A stretch of DNA of 64,000 nucleotides. Source: Mugil cephalus. Its lineage: Eukaryota; Chordata; Actinopteri; Mugiliformes; Mugilidae. Below, one piece after another: positions 49,421 through 62,134 of this stretch. How positions within the stretch are numbered: position 1 is the first letter of the stretch; each line of letters opens with the position of its first letter. Under the pieces are notes generated by a model. That model saw only the letters and a program-made list of their open reading frames with translations. It was not told the origin of the DNA and ran no database searches. The DNA is taken from positions 34,267,599 to 34,331,598 of the forward strand of contig NC_061770.1 in assembly GCF_022458985.1 (NCBI RefSeq), written 5' to 3'. A program made the position numbers and the translations under genes.

Positions 49421-49899
49421 CGCTACTGAGTGGAAATGAATGTTGCAGAGACCTCAAAGTTGGCAAATTTTAGGCATTTATATGGCACATTTCAACAATA
49501 ATGTGATTCACATTCAGACATTGAAACATCATGACAAAAAAAAATAAAAATAAATTGCCTCACAGCCACCGTCAGGAATTTTAGGCCCCATGAAAAAAAA
49601 TCACATGTACGTTTGGCCAAATGAAGACATTGTGATTTAAAATCATTAAACTGACTCATTTTAATAAAACGCATCGTCGTTATTTTGCAACATGTATTTA
49701 CAAAAGTGTGAAAATTACATAGGAGACTGCGATTTTTTAATTTCCTGAGAGCCAGGACTAAACAGCAGACAGCAACGTGACCAAATTGCACTTACTTTTT
49801 CTTTCTTCTTTTATTTTTTTTTTTAAAAAAGATAGTTTATTAAATGTAAACATTCTCTAACTGACTTGTTCTTCACTAAAACTTCTTTTCGCTAAAACA

Positions 49900-50760
49900 T
49901 ATATAAATAGATAGACAACTGTTTAGCTAAACAACTTATTATGTTTAGCCAGTCATTTTAGCCATTATGCTAATCAGTGACTTCTTTTTAAGGAAACCCG
50001 TTAGCTAGCTATTATTTTGTCTATTTCCTTTGGACTACTTTACTGATTTCATTTTATTATTTAGTTTGCCGTTTTGCTATTCAACTCGTTTTTTTAACTG
50101 CTTTTTTCTAGTCATCTTAGGAATTTATTTTATGCTAACCGCTGACTACTTAGCTAGCTATTATTCAAACTATTTCTTTCCTTTATCTAAAAAACACTAA
50201 ACATTAGACGTTAGAAGTAGTGTATTGGATTTATCTGGACAAAAAAGTGTAATTTATTAAAATTAGTGCTTGTTAAATGTGGCTATTTAATCCATTATTT
50301 TATCAAACTATATTTCAGTTTTAGCTAACCTTTGAGCTAACCAGTACAGTAGCTAACTGCTTTGAGCTAGTAATTTAAGCGTTTTGTTAGCCTAATAGCA
50401 TTATTGCCTAAGTCATTGTTTCAGTATCAATAAAATTATGCTAGATAAAAATTGTGTATTTTCTTCTCGCAACTACGCTATTAGGCTAACGATTTGGATT
50501 TTGATAAGTACTGATTACTTTTAAATAACCCTTTAGCTCGCCGTTATTTCAAGTATTAACTTTAGCTCAAAATAGGAAAATAGCACCAATTTAAGCCGTT
50601 AAAATGACAATTTATTAGATGTAGCTATTTAAGCCACTACTTTACCGAACTATTTTAATTGTAGCTAACCTTAGCCTTCAATTTAGTTTATTTTAGCTAA
50701 CCATGTAGCATGTAGTCCGTATAATATACAGTGCATTTGTTAATTCGTAATAACTATTTA
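49900..50760 (+). repeat. GCTAAC/AGCTAGCTATTATT-rich repeat block, copy 1
   Basis: A/T-rich block with recurring TTTAGCTAACC, AGCTAGCTATTATT and TTAGCCTAATAGCA motifs. About 50130-50420 is matched in the same orientation by 53330-53590 (for example TTAGCTAGCTATTATT, ATTAAATGTAGC-type, TTTTACCAAACTATA). Both flank the first slc1a1 exon. Confidence 0.6.
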
Positions 50761-51100
50761 AATAATGTACTTATCTCTACAGCTGAATATTTAGACTTTT
50801 ATTTTCAAATCAGTGGCGCTAGTCTCTGCACACATCGTTAGGAAACTGCGAATGAATAAATACATAAATAAATAAATAAATGAATCCCCCCGTTGGAACA
50901 AGTGCTAACTGGGCATCTTTAATTATTACACATCCATGCATTTCCTGTTCCATATGTTTGTGACACACCAGCTGGAGTCAGGCTTGAAAAAGGTGAAAAT
51001 GTCAGAACCACCTTGTAGGCTACATGTGGGGTGGGGGAGGGAGGGAGGTGGAAGGAGGAGGAAGCAAAGTCTCACCCTCCCCTTCTCAATTCTCCCCACT

Positions 51101-51155
51101 ATCACACACACACACACTGAAACACACACACACACACACTCCCTCCCTCCCTCAC
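51101..51155 (+). repeat. (CA)n and (TCCC)n microsatellites
   Basis: Two CA runs separated by CTGAAA and followed by CTCCCTCCCTCCCTCA, about 200 bases upstream of the slc1a1 start exon. Confidence 0.85.
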
Positions 51156-51324
51156 ACCGACGGTTGCCATCAGCAGTGTCTGACGGCTGCATCCTTCTCT
51201 GTAGCAACGCTGTCTCTGAAATCCAGACCGCAGGACACCCGCTTTTGTGTCCGAGCAGGAGCCATTGTTATTCCTCTTCCCCCTCCCTTTTTTTTTTTTT
51301 TTTTATAAATTTTTTGTTTTTCCA

Positions 51325-51348
51325 GCAGCAGCAGCAGCAGCAACAGCC
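51325..51348 (+). promoter_or_regulatory. CAG repeat and 3' splice-like site directly before the slc1a1 start
   Basis: A long T-rich tract ends in TTTTTCCAG at 51325, a strong-looking 3' splice site 24 bases before the ATG. About six CAG/CAA units (CAGCAGCAGCAGCAGCAACA) fill the gap. If spliced here, slc1a1 has a non-coding first exon upstream and the nearby in-frame ATG at 51247 is intronic. Confidence 0.4.
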
Positions 51349-54300
51349 ATGGACATGATGGGCAACAAAGAGCGACGAGGCGTGCATTTCAAAGGCTTGC
51401 TGAGGAGGAACTGGCTCCTGATTGCCACGATTGTGTCGGTGCTGCTCGGTACGTGCAAGCTCCTTAATGTCTGCCGGCGTGTGCATGCATGTATGCACGC
51501 AGCCGCCTTCACTGATGCCATTTTAGCCCTTCACTGCTGTAAATATTCATCTTTTATTTATTTCTTTAAATATATATATATATTTTTTTACCCAGTCACC
51601 CTTGGGTTTCTGCTGCTGTCAGTGTTGAATAAATGGGTCGTCATCACGAGCTCTCTTGGCTCATCAGCTCATACGTTATGTGTCAAATGTGTGTTAAGAC
51701 GAATGTGGACTTGATTCATTTGGTGTCAGAGTGTGAGAATCAAGAGACACAGCCTCTGTCGTCCTGCGTCTGGAGGTGTCTCAGTCAAACGTGACCAGAC
51801 TGAAGTGACAGCTGATGTTGGTCTGTGTGTGGCTGCAGTGCACAGCATATAAATAAATATATATATATATATATGTGTGTGTGTAAATAAAACCACTCTT
51901 ATCTTATCTTTCTTTCTATTTTGCGACAGAGCATGTGTAAGGAAGCTGATAAAACATTGTCGGATTCCTGTCTCGCTAACGCGTTAAAGTTTAACTTCCA
52001 GGTTTAAGGCTCAGGATTTTGCATTAACAAGAAATATCTGGTCAGCGTGATCTCAAGCATATTTCAAAGGCAGAAGCTGACGGATGATGTCGGGGTTTTT
52101 TGACGTGGCGCATGCAACAACAGCTTAACTTCTGCCTGGCTCTTGAGTTTTGATTCATGACTTAGGATGAATATCAGATCTCTGAACATCAACCCCCGAT
52201 TTCATATATGTTGTTCAGAGAGTGAGACGAGACGATGGATGTCGGGCTCAGGTCTGCGTGTTTCGGTGCAGAGCTGGAGTCAACAGGTTTTGGCTCATTT
52301 GAATATTTTATACATACCTTTCCACTAATGTGTCCTTTTTCAGTTTTAAAATTATATTATTTGCAGAGGATGTCAGTAGGGACCAAATTACATTTTTTCT
52401 GTCTCTATGTCCTCAAATTCACCAAAAATCTAATTATTTTGGATGATATACTGTGAGCTTTATGTCTGCGCAGCATGGAATATAATAATGGATCTTCCCG
52501 TTATTATTCTTCGTCTTATTCCTGTTTAGAGGATGAGTTCAGAATCTAATAAGACCACCATGAGTCTTGTGGTATTTTTTCATATTTCTGGCAAATTGTC
52601 ACAATTTAAAGTTGCCATATAAGATATAAGCAGCTATAACCGGTTTACTGTGGTGGCAAAAGAAGCTAAACATGTGATGACCTTTTTTCTGGGGTGTGAA
52701 TTCCAGTTCATGGGCAGACAATCTACAATATACAATATGTGGAAAATGGAGCTCTGCAAATCTGAAATAATCGCCTTTGTAAATCTTTGAGGTGTTTGTT
52801 TTTTTAAGAAATTCTCCATTGACTCTAGAGAATATTACATATTTGTTAATGGATTACTTCCTGGTACAGAGCGTCTCGTCTCGTCATGCAAGTCTGTCCT
52901 TTGTTTACCTCGATTGCCTCACACTCAACACACCTCCCTCGAAATACATGTTGGGACTTTTTTGTTCTTGGTCACTGTTTTTAAAATTATCGTCACATTG
53001 TAGAGAGGATGTTGATGTTGTAAAACGACAGTGTGATTCTTTACGATGTCCGCAGTCATACAGTTACTGAGGTTTTAAATGACCAATGAGCGTATGTATA
53101 CGCTGCATTAGCAGTGGCTACGCTAGCAAAGAGAGGTGCAGCTTCAGATTGATTATCTGTGATTTAAAATGTAAGATGAGCGTAGGATGTAACTGTAATG
53201 TAATATTGATTACTAATTTTATTTTCAATTCAATTTTAGTTTACCATTTTGCTCTTTAACTCGTTATTAAGTTTGGCTAGCGAACCAGTAGTCTAGCTAA
53301 CTGCCTTTGGCTAGTCATTTTAGCATTTATTTTGCTAACCACTCACTACTTTTGACAAACCCTTTAGCTAGCTATTATTTGAACTGTTTATTTTAGTTAA
53401 AAAACAAAATGCTAAACTTTACACAACTTAATAATGTATTAAATTTATCTGGATAAAAATGCAATCCATTAAGATTAGTTCTTGTTAAATGTAGCTTTTT
53501 AATTCATTATTTTACCAAACTATAGTTTTAGCTAACCTTTCAGCTAACCAAGCTCAAAGCATTTCATTAGCCTAATAGCAAGTCATTCTTCCAATATCAA
53601 CAAAAATACCAACAATGCTCGATAAAAATGTTTTTTCGTGATTTCCAAAAACGTTCAAGTATGATTAAAATATGAATTAATCAATCATGCTACTAGGCCA
53701 ATGATTTGTTTTTGCTAATCACTGATTACTTTTAAATAACCCTTTAGCTCGCACCTAAAGTACCAAAAAACTGCAGTTCCAAGAATGAGCACTAGAGGCT
53801 TGGCTTCAAAAAGTCAATCCACAGCAAAAATAAACAAGTTTACATTAATTCATCTTTTCATTTTCTTTAACTGCCTGTCCTCTGGGGTGTTGCAGGGGTT
53901 GCTGGAGCCCATCCCAGCTGTCATTGGGCAAGAGCTGGAAAGGTCTCCAGTCTAGGCAGGGCTAGCATGTTTATAGTCTGGTATAAACGCTAATTGTCTT
54001 TTATATTACTCACATGTTTCAAGTGTATTGTCAGGATTAGTGCTATGAATGGAAGGGTGTGGAAGCTTTTACGGTTTGACGGTTGACGATAAAGCATTGT
54101 CCATCTTTATAAATAATTTAATAATTTCTTGAGTTTAAAAGACCTGGGCTGTCATTTCTTGGAATTGGTTTATTGTGTTAATGTGTAAACACGAATAGCC
54201 ACTGTTAACTGTAAAGTTACATGAGTGCAGGTAGAAAGGTGCTATATAAACAGAAGACCATTTACCATTTAGCCTTGACTGGTAGTGTATGTCCTGGGGA

Positions 54301-57300
54301 GGTAAGACCCTTTGACCCTGTAGTTACTCCACTTATGAGTTCGTATTAGCAAAGTTAGAACTACATAGTCGACAAAGAGAGTGGAAACGTCAACAGAGAT
54401 GCAATACGAGATATAAAAAAGGGCCACAAACAGAAGTAAAAACTGCAAAGAGAAGCAACATTTTAACGAAGAGACATAAAAACGCAGAGAGAAGTTACAA
54501 CCGTTGCTTGTTGTTTCTTTTGGCTCTCATTCCGTGTAACTGATTTTCTCGTAATTCGTTCAAGGTGCTTCTCGTCTGCTGGGAGTTGGTGTGTGAGTTA
54601 ATGGGTAAAGGTGATGACAAGTATGATCCAAATGTTAATCAGCAAAACATTTGGAGATGGCACCAACGTTACTGGCAGGCACTGGTTACGCAGGGGTTCA
54701 GATTAGCTCGTCATTTTCAACCGGCTAAACCCTGAAAGACTGAGTGAGTCTGAGTGAGAAACACGATAAGTCCCAGGTGTCCACACAGGTTATTCGGCTC
54801 CAGTTTTATTTCCCAGGTCTGTTATTTTGTGATAACACATTTGGAAGAGTGCACCACGGAAAATCGCTGAGTGCACATATGTGGCGTTTACGGCCGGACG
54901 ATAAAGAAAGCGCGGTGTGAAGTATTAACCGTGCCTCATGAATTCCACATGACCTAACGGCACCGACTTGATATGAGAGCGAATGTTTTCACCCGCAGCT
55001 CGAACTCTGAATTCGTTTTGGCGATATTAGAGCAATTTAAATTTCGCCTCATGCTAAACTCTTTCTCCTCGTGTTTCAGGGATCAGTTTGGGGGTCGTGG
55101 TCCGAGAGTACGCGTCCCTCTCCAACCTCCACAAGCAGTACTTCGGCTTCCCGGGGGAGATCCTGATGCGGATGCTGAAGCTGGTCATCCTTCCTCTCAT
55201 CATTTCGAGCATGATAACAGGTAAATGTACAAAAGACCGTGATGCTTCCTTGTGCCTCATCGTGCCTTGTGACATTTGGGTCTGCACCATTCAGTCAGTA
55301 AAATCAACAAAATGTTCATGGATTTGCACCACTGGTCAAATATCACTACAAATACTGCTGATACGTTTTAAAAGTGTACCATTTACATTGACGAGCATTC
55401 CCCCGGGGTATACAGCACATCTTTTTATGCAGAACAGAGCTGGTTATGTCAGTAAACAGTGGCCATATGGTAGCTGCTCTCTGCAGACACACCGATCATC
55501 AAGGCTGTCCTCATTACAGCATTTCAACCATTCCTTATCTGACTCGTCTCTTTGGGAGTGGTCCTCGCTTGTGACTTATCATTCCCTGGCAGTTTCGATT
55601 ATTGTGTAATTTTCAAAAACTAGACTGCTCGTGGAGTTTTGGTTTCCTTATCTGCAGTGTTTCCAAAAGTGAAGCCAAAACAAGTAGAGCCCCCCCTGGT
55701 GGCTGGAGGCTTCAGTATAGGTCATAAACTCCACCTCCTCCATGTTAGTCGATGGGACTTGGGCCAAACTGAAACACTAAAATACGCATACTTTTTTTCA
55801 AAGATGATTTTGGATGTTTTAGGTAGTTAATGTAATGTTGATTCATGTTCATGTTCATGTCAAGTTCTGTTTTAGTTAGTTATGGCAACAGTTGCCACGC
55901 CAACCGCTCCATAAAGCTATCCCATGGGACTGTGAGAGATAGGAAAAAAAATATAAGAACAATGTACAATCCAACATGTCTTTCTAACTGGTGCAGGTAG
56001 AACACAGTGTAGTGTTAATTAAACAAAAACAGGAATGAGTATGGACAGTCTCTATACAGTCTATCATAACAACACTGTACCCTTACCCCCTAACCTTAAA
56101 ACTAACCATAACACAGGTTAAGCATCACCAGTGTACGTCAAAACAAAATAAAGATAAAACAAATGTCCTCCTCTAAAGAGATGCAATGCCAGACTATGCA
56201 AAGTTTAACTCTACTGTCAGGTAAGATCAAGATAAATGATACTGCACCGCTCCCTGCTGAAATGGAACAAGATGAGGAAGTGGCCAAGTCTATCGGCTCA
56301 TCAGTACAAAATCAAGAACGGTAACATGGAACATTTCACAGCTTCTGTAAAACGGTGATTTACCCTCAGTAAAACCAACTGAGCAGAATTCATAAATCCT
56401 TATTAGTTTTTTTTTATTATTATAGACAACGTTTCCATCTGGCATTTTTTTTTCCGTTGTTTGTCCATGATAATAGCTCCTGAGCTGGCTGTTGGAAACT
56501 ACTACGATTTGTTTTTCCCACCTGCATTTCCCTCGAGATTTTCCCCATCTGTCTACAATTACTTTTGGCTCGTGGCAACTGTAATTAATATAATATTAGG
56601 TACCAGGTTTAGATTGTTGACAGTAGTACAAAACCAATCCCAGGCCTCACTGGATGAGAAGCAGGTACTCCGGTCTATCACAGGGAGAACATGGAAACAG
56701 AAAGGCCGCAGCCAGCCAGCTGGTTCAAACCCTGAGCCTTCATTCACTGCAGTCAATCGTTGCACCTTGGTGATAAGTGAAGTTGTGCCAGAAATAAAAT
56801 TTTTTCTACTGCAGCCTTAAAAACCTTAAATTACCCTTCCTGTAAACCAAGCAATGAACCAAAGCTGTAAAATCAAGACCTTTCCTATTCTAGGAAAGTC
56901 ACACTCATGTGAGTCTAACAACTCGCCAATTGGATTTCATTACGAGGCGTGTTTCAGCTGACAAAAGAGACACGCAACTAGATAGTCCTACCGCCAATTG
57001 GAGTAATTTTGTTGTAAACTAATTCAGCTTCACTGCCGTCAGATGACATGTATGACTACATCACTCTTACTCTTTGGTCCAAGCCGATTCCAAACGATTT
57101 GATTGTTGGAGCGTAATCAGTTCCCAACTGAGCAACTCCAGACCAACTTCCCGCCACAAAATAAGTGTGGGTTCGTGTGTTACATCTCGTTGCCCTTAAT
57201 CCCGGGAACCTCCAGATGTTGCACCATTTTAGGGCACTATTTGGCATATCGATGGTTACAAGTCGAGTACCCAAACATAGCTGATAGTCCACGCTCAGTA

Positions 57301-60300
57301 GTGAGTACGCAGTTCCCAACTGAGCAACTCCATATCAGGTTTCTGCCTCAAAAACTTTGTGGGGAGTCAAATCTGCAGCCTTGTCTTATGATGCACGATA
57401 GAAACAAACGTTTCAGATACAGATATACAACACATACAGTATATACAGTCTTTGTGCTTTTTGTCAACAGGCGTTGCAGCCCTGGACTCTGAGGTGTCGG
57501 GAAAGATCGGTCTGCGAGCCGTTGTTTATTACTTCTCAACAACCATCATTGCCGTCATCCTTGGTGAGTTGGTACTAACATCCTGTTGTTTATTTTAGCT
57601 GCTTTAACATTCGTAAGTCAGTCAAAAGATGTGCGCAAAAAAAAGGGGGTTGGTGATTGAAGGGTTGTCATTCTCTGCAGGAATTATTTTGGTCATGGCT
57701 ATCAAACCCGGAGTGTCTCAGACGGCAGAACACATTGACAGAGCTGGGACCACGCCCAACGTTACCACGGTGGACACGCTCCTGGACCTGATCAGGTGAA
57801 CCTCTCGCCAGATGAATATCAGGAACATGAATATTGGGGAGATGAATTAAAAGAGCCTGCATGGAACAACAACAAGAAACGGAAGTCAACTACAAATTGC
57901 CAAACTAAAAGATAGTGACCACTTGAATTTGATTTACAGCGGTTGGTTTAGTTGTCATCACAGGACTATGGTGCACCTCAGTCATCTCCCATTCACCCCC
58001 TGTATTGTCTTTCTCATCAACAGAAACATGTTTCCGGAAAACCTGGTGCAAGCTTGTTTTCAGCAGGTGAGAGACTTTACGTATTCACTTCCTGCACATT
58101 TTCATGTACGCAGCGTGTGCAATTCTGAAGTTGTGCGATTTCACTCTAGTACAAGACCAAGCGCAAAGAGCTGGAGCCTCCGAAGGTTGTAGTCAACACT
58201 AACACCACCACAACAATCCCACCTCTCTCCACTACCATCATGGCAGCAGTGGAGGTAGGTGCACACATTATTTTGTACCTTAACGCTATCGATGTCTTTT
58301 TTTTTTAAAAAACTTGTAAAGTTGCTTTAAACTTGCAACAGAGACCACCAGTGTGCTCTGTCAGAAACCTCCAGGTGGGGTTTTCATCTTTACATGACAA
58401 CAGGGCGTCCTTGTGGCTTCATCTGCTCCACATTAGTTTCATGTTTCTGCACCTGGCAACCTGCATCCGATCTAAATGCAACGGCAGACCCAGTAACAAA
58501 CCTTAAGTAGCCACGGGTCAGCGAGCTTGTAATCCCATAGATAACGTTTGCACAGCTCATCAATGGGTCTTTTAGAGTCCGCTAATGCGGTCGTGAAAGC
58601 GACTTCCTGGCCTGGTCTTGGTTCGCCGGATGAATCGACTCTTTGTTTTTGTCTCCTGGCAGAACATCACCAAGGACTATAAAATCATCGGCTCATATTC
58701 GAGCGGAGTCAACGTACTGGGGCTTATCGTGTTCTGTGTTGCCTTTGGCCTCGTCATCGGGAAAATGGGAGAGAAGGGCCGCATCCTCCTGGAGTTCTTT
58801 GACGCCCTTAATGAAGCAACTATGAGACTGGTCCAGATAATTATGTGGTATGTTTGCAGCCATGGGCAAAGTGAAACATGCACGATGGAATGATGAACAC
58901 ACTCCCACACTCCAGCATGGGACTAGATCCTAGCCTTTACCATTTGTTTGAGATCTGTTTATCCCTATGTCCTTTCTGAAACACAACAAACTTGCATATG
59001 AACTGACAGGAAAGGCTTTCTTGTACTTGTTGTATCCCTGTATCTACTCTTAATCCAACATGCATACACTATACAAAGAATGGTCAAACTGACTATTTGC
59101 AACAAGCTTCAAGCTCAAAAATCCAGTTACTTATTTTATAAAACGAAGAATATCCACAAATCTATTCACATTTTGACTATAAAATGGTTCAGTCGCTGAT
59201 CACCCTATTATTTCAGCTGTCGTCCAACTCAAACTTTACGTTTTTCCCAGCTACATGCCAGTGGGGATCCTGTTCCTCATTGCTGCAAAAATCATTGAGG
59301 TGGAAGACTGGGAGATCTTCAAGAAGATGGGTCTTTATATGGTGACGGTGCTGAGTGGGTAAGCCGCCCCATTACTTTGTATCCGCCCACACCAGACACG
59401 GGAATTTATGGTTGACATTTGGGCCGATTCCTCCCTCCAGTGATACAGTTAAAGCCGAGCTGTGTATGGGCACTGATAAGGGCCAAGGACATTTAAAACT
59501 GCTCAACCTGCAGATGCAGTAATGAAAGCTTCGCTCATGCCTCTAAATCTAAGTGACACCATTAAAGACTGTACTGTAAATCCCCTCCTGTTAGGTCAGA
59601 GGGTGAGTCCAAGGTTCTGAGCGGTTCCTCTAATGACATCAGGCTTTTTTCACACAGTGTTCACACTTTCTGGCAATGCTCCTGATGCACAATACCAACG
59701 TCAAGGTTAACACAATTCTCTGCTGATGTGCCTGGTTTAAAAACAGCGTTCTGGCAAGTTAAGATTAATACCACCTCAAAATTGGAATACAGTCCTACAG
59801 TAGACATTCCTGTGAAGCTGGTATTATTCATGCTATAATACACCTGCGATTTTAATTTAAAGTGTAATTTGCCATGAAAAGGACTGAGTAAGGCCCATTT
59901 TATATCATATATAATTAGATTTATTTGTGATGATGGGACGGAAGAGTAACATTGATGTAGTAAGAAGTGTTTTTGTTTCTCTGTTTTGACTGAAACACGC
60001 CCCATAATGAAATAGAAAATGGTATGTGTTAATGGCGCTTGATTATACTGTAACTTAGGTTCAAAAGTCAAATGTTCAAGCACTGACCATATTAATCCTT
60101 TAACGTTTCAAGCCTTTTTTTCCTTCTTTTGACCATGAAAGGGTCAGAAAATGTCCTGTGAGTAAGTGCTTTTGCCCATTTTAAAAAATATAAATACAAT
60201 TTACTGCAAGTTATTAGTGTGTAGTAACCTTCCAGGAGAGGTGCAAGTGGAATTAGGGTTAGGGTTAGTGAAATTATCATAACGCCCTCTTATTGACTGT

Positions 60301-62134
60301 AAAGCACAACGTCTCAGCTTTCAGAAACCGTTGGATTTTTTCCAAAAGCATAAATCATTAAGTAATTACAGTAATCCAAAGTGAGTTTGCACATTCTGTT
60401 TTAAAAGTTTAAGTTAGCTAATGGGTTATCCATCATCTCACCCTATGTATATGTATATCTTTGGGATTAGAGTTAAACTTATTAAAGTAAAGTACTTCCC
60501 TGCAAATAAATGTTCTACAGAAACTGTATGCCTGTTTTTTTTTTTTTTTTTTTTCAGTCTAGCTATCCACTCCACCATCTGTCTGCCACTGATCTACTTC
60601 ATAATTGTGAGGAAGAACCCGTACACATTCACGCTGGGAATGGCTCAGGCCCTGGTAACGGCACTCATGATCTCCTCCAGGTCAGTAACCTCATAGAGTC
60701 TGTAAAGTCAAATTACCATCAACAGTAAAAAGGGCTAAGCTAATGGGGTGACTCACTGTTCAGCCTTTTTGAGGTGTCGTGGGTCTAACTTCACGAAATG
60801 GTGAAGGGAGGTGCCCACTTGAAAGCCCCAATGATGTGCCGCATGCTGCCTACTGCTGCTGGCTAGGCTAGTTAGCTGGTGCCTTCTTGTTGATTGCTAG
60901 TTTATAGCTGACTGCTAGCCTGCTGGTCAGTTTCAGTTGGACTGGGCTTCTAAATGTGTTTTACCTTGGATCTTGGCACAAGGGAATGTAACATCTTATC
61001 CTGTGTATTAATGAACACATATTTACATTCAAGATGGCGGAGACGATGGTAGCTACGGTGTTTTGGTGCCCAAGGCAAATTCATTGTATGTACAAACATA
61101 CTTGGCGATAAAGTTTATTCCGATTGAACAATTACACACAAAAGAGGCAGAAACTGTAACATATGCAGGTAGATGCAGACCATGCATCAGAACAGAATTT
61201 CTAAAAGGTAATATTACCACAAGGTAATACCCAGGCACAGAACAAAGTACTTTTCAGCCAAAACCACTAAAAAACAGACTGCTATTACTGAGTTTAGCAA
61301 CTAGTGCCCTTATGTCATCCAGCTCTGCCACCCTGCCCGTCACCTTCCGATGTGCCGAGGAGAACAATCGCATCGACAAGAGGATCACCCGCTTCGTCCT
61401 CCCGGTGGGTGCCACCATCAACATGGACGGCACGGCGCTGTACGAGGCGGTGGCCGCCATCTTCATCGCGCAGCTTAATGACTATGCTCTGGACGTGGGC
61501 CAGATTGTCACTATCAGGTACTTAATTGCTTCCGGACGCTATAAAACTTTACTGAAACTTGTCTGCGGCTCAGACTGCACGCATCATCGTACGTGACCAC
61601 ACCTTACGAGATATTGTGATTGCATGCCAAGAAGAATGCGGCATTTGTGTCATTGTGTCCTTTTCTTTCAGTATAACAGCTACAGTTGCCAGTATCGGAG
61701 CAGCCGGAGTCCCAAACGCTGGACTTGTCACCATGGTGATAGTCTTAACAGCTGTTGGGTTGCCGGCAAGTGATGTCACTCTGATAGTCGCTGTAGATTG
61801 GCTGCTGTGAGTTTGCCACTCTCTGCATTTGTGAAAATGTGCTACTTGCATGAGAGGAAATCATTTACATTTACTACGAATGTTGGGTTTCAGGGATCGC
61901 TTCCGCACTATGATCAACGTCCTCGGCGATGCTTACGGCGCCGGCATCGTTCAGAAGCTGTCCAAGAGGGAGCTGGAGAGAATGGACCTGACCTCCGACG
62001 TGGATGTCGCCAACCCTTTCGCCCTGGAGGCCACGCTGGACGACGAAGAGTGCGAGAAGAAATCGTACGTCAACGGGGGCTTCACCGTCGACAAGACCGA
62101 CGCCATCTCCTTCACGGAAACCTCCCAGTTTTAG
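51349..62134 (+). CDS. slc1a1: EAAT3/EAAC1 sodium-dependent glutamate/aspartate/cysteine transporter
   Basis: Twelve coding exons: 51349-51448, 55080-55220, 57471-57563, 57681-57795, 58024-58066, 58150-58254, 58663-58847, 59251-59358, 60558-60680, 61323-61517, 61672-61806 and 61894-62134. The sum is 1,584 bases, 527 residues (human 524). Order: N tail [22 protein letters not shown]1-3 with [20 protein letters not shown], the variable glycosylated loop (NTTTT and NIT sites), [16 protein letters not shown], the HP1 serine-rich tip [11 protein letters not shown] near 336-346, NMDGT at 371-375 (sodium site), the HP2 stretch [15 protein letters not shown], and DRFR, where Asp449 and Arg452 correspond to human Asp444 and Arg447 that bind substrate. 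The tail [10 protein letters not shown]...ISFTETSQF is diagnostic for EAAT3 and ends like its PDZ-binding C terminus. The transporter couples uptake to 3 Na+ and 1 H+ in, 1 K+ out, in neurons and in kidney/gut epithelium. Confidence 0.97.
53220..53760 (+). repeat. GCTAAC-rich repeat block, copy 2 (slc1a1 intron 1)
   Basis: Direct-orientation partner of 49900-50760, sharing AACCCTTTAGCTAGCTATTA, AAATTTATCTGGATAAAAA-type and TTTTAAATAACCCTTTAGCT blocks. No coding. Confidence 0.6.
55665..55835 (+). repeat. Copy of the CTCF-motif repeat in slc1a1 intron 2
   Basis: AAGTGAAGCCAAAACAAGTA, then GCCCCCCCTGGTGGC at 55689-55703, GGAGGCTTCAGTATAGGTCA, CTCCACCTCCTCCATGTTAG, and an end shared with the 41.6-kb copy (TTTTAGGTAGTTAA). 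Confidence 0.7.
56640..56790 (+). repeat. Common teleost repeat fragment
   Basis: GAGAACATGGAAACAGAAAG, then GCCAGCCAGCTGGTTCAAAC and CAATCGTTGCACC match the frequent fish repeat that normally reads CAGAAAGGCC...GGTTCGAACCC...CACTGCACCACC. The tRNA-B-box-like GGTTCAAAC is part of it. In slc1a1 intron 2. Confidence 0.5.

Noticed and set aside
56718-56735. GGTTCAAAC resembling a tRNA B box
   Set aside because: No matching A box or cloverleaf; the surrounding sequence matches a common fish repeat.
58677-58910. Antisense frames overlapping slc1a1 exons
   Set aside because: They mirror the constrained codons of the real exon on the other strand and have no independent support.
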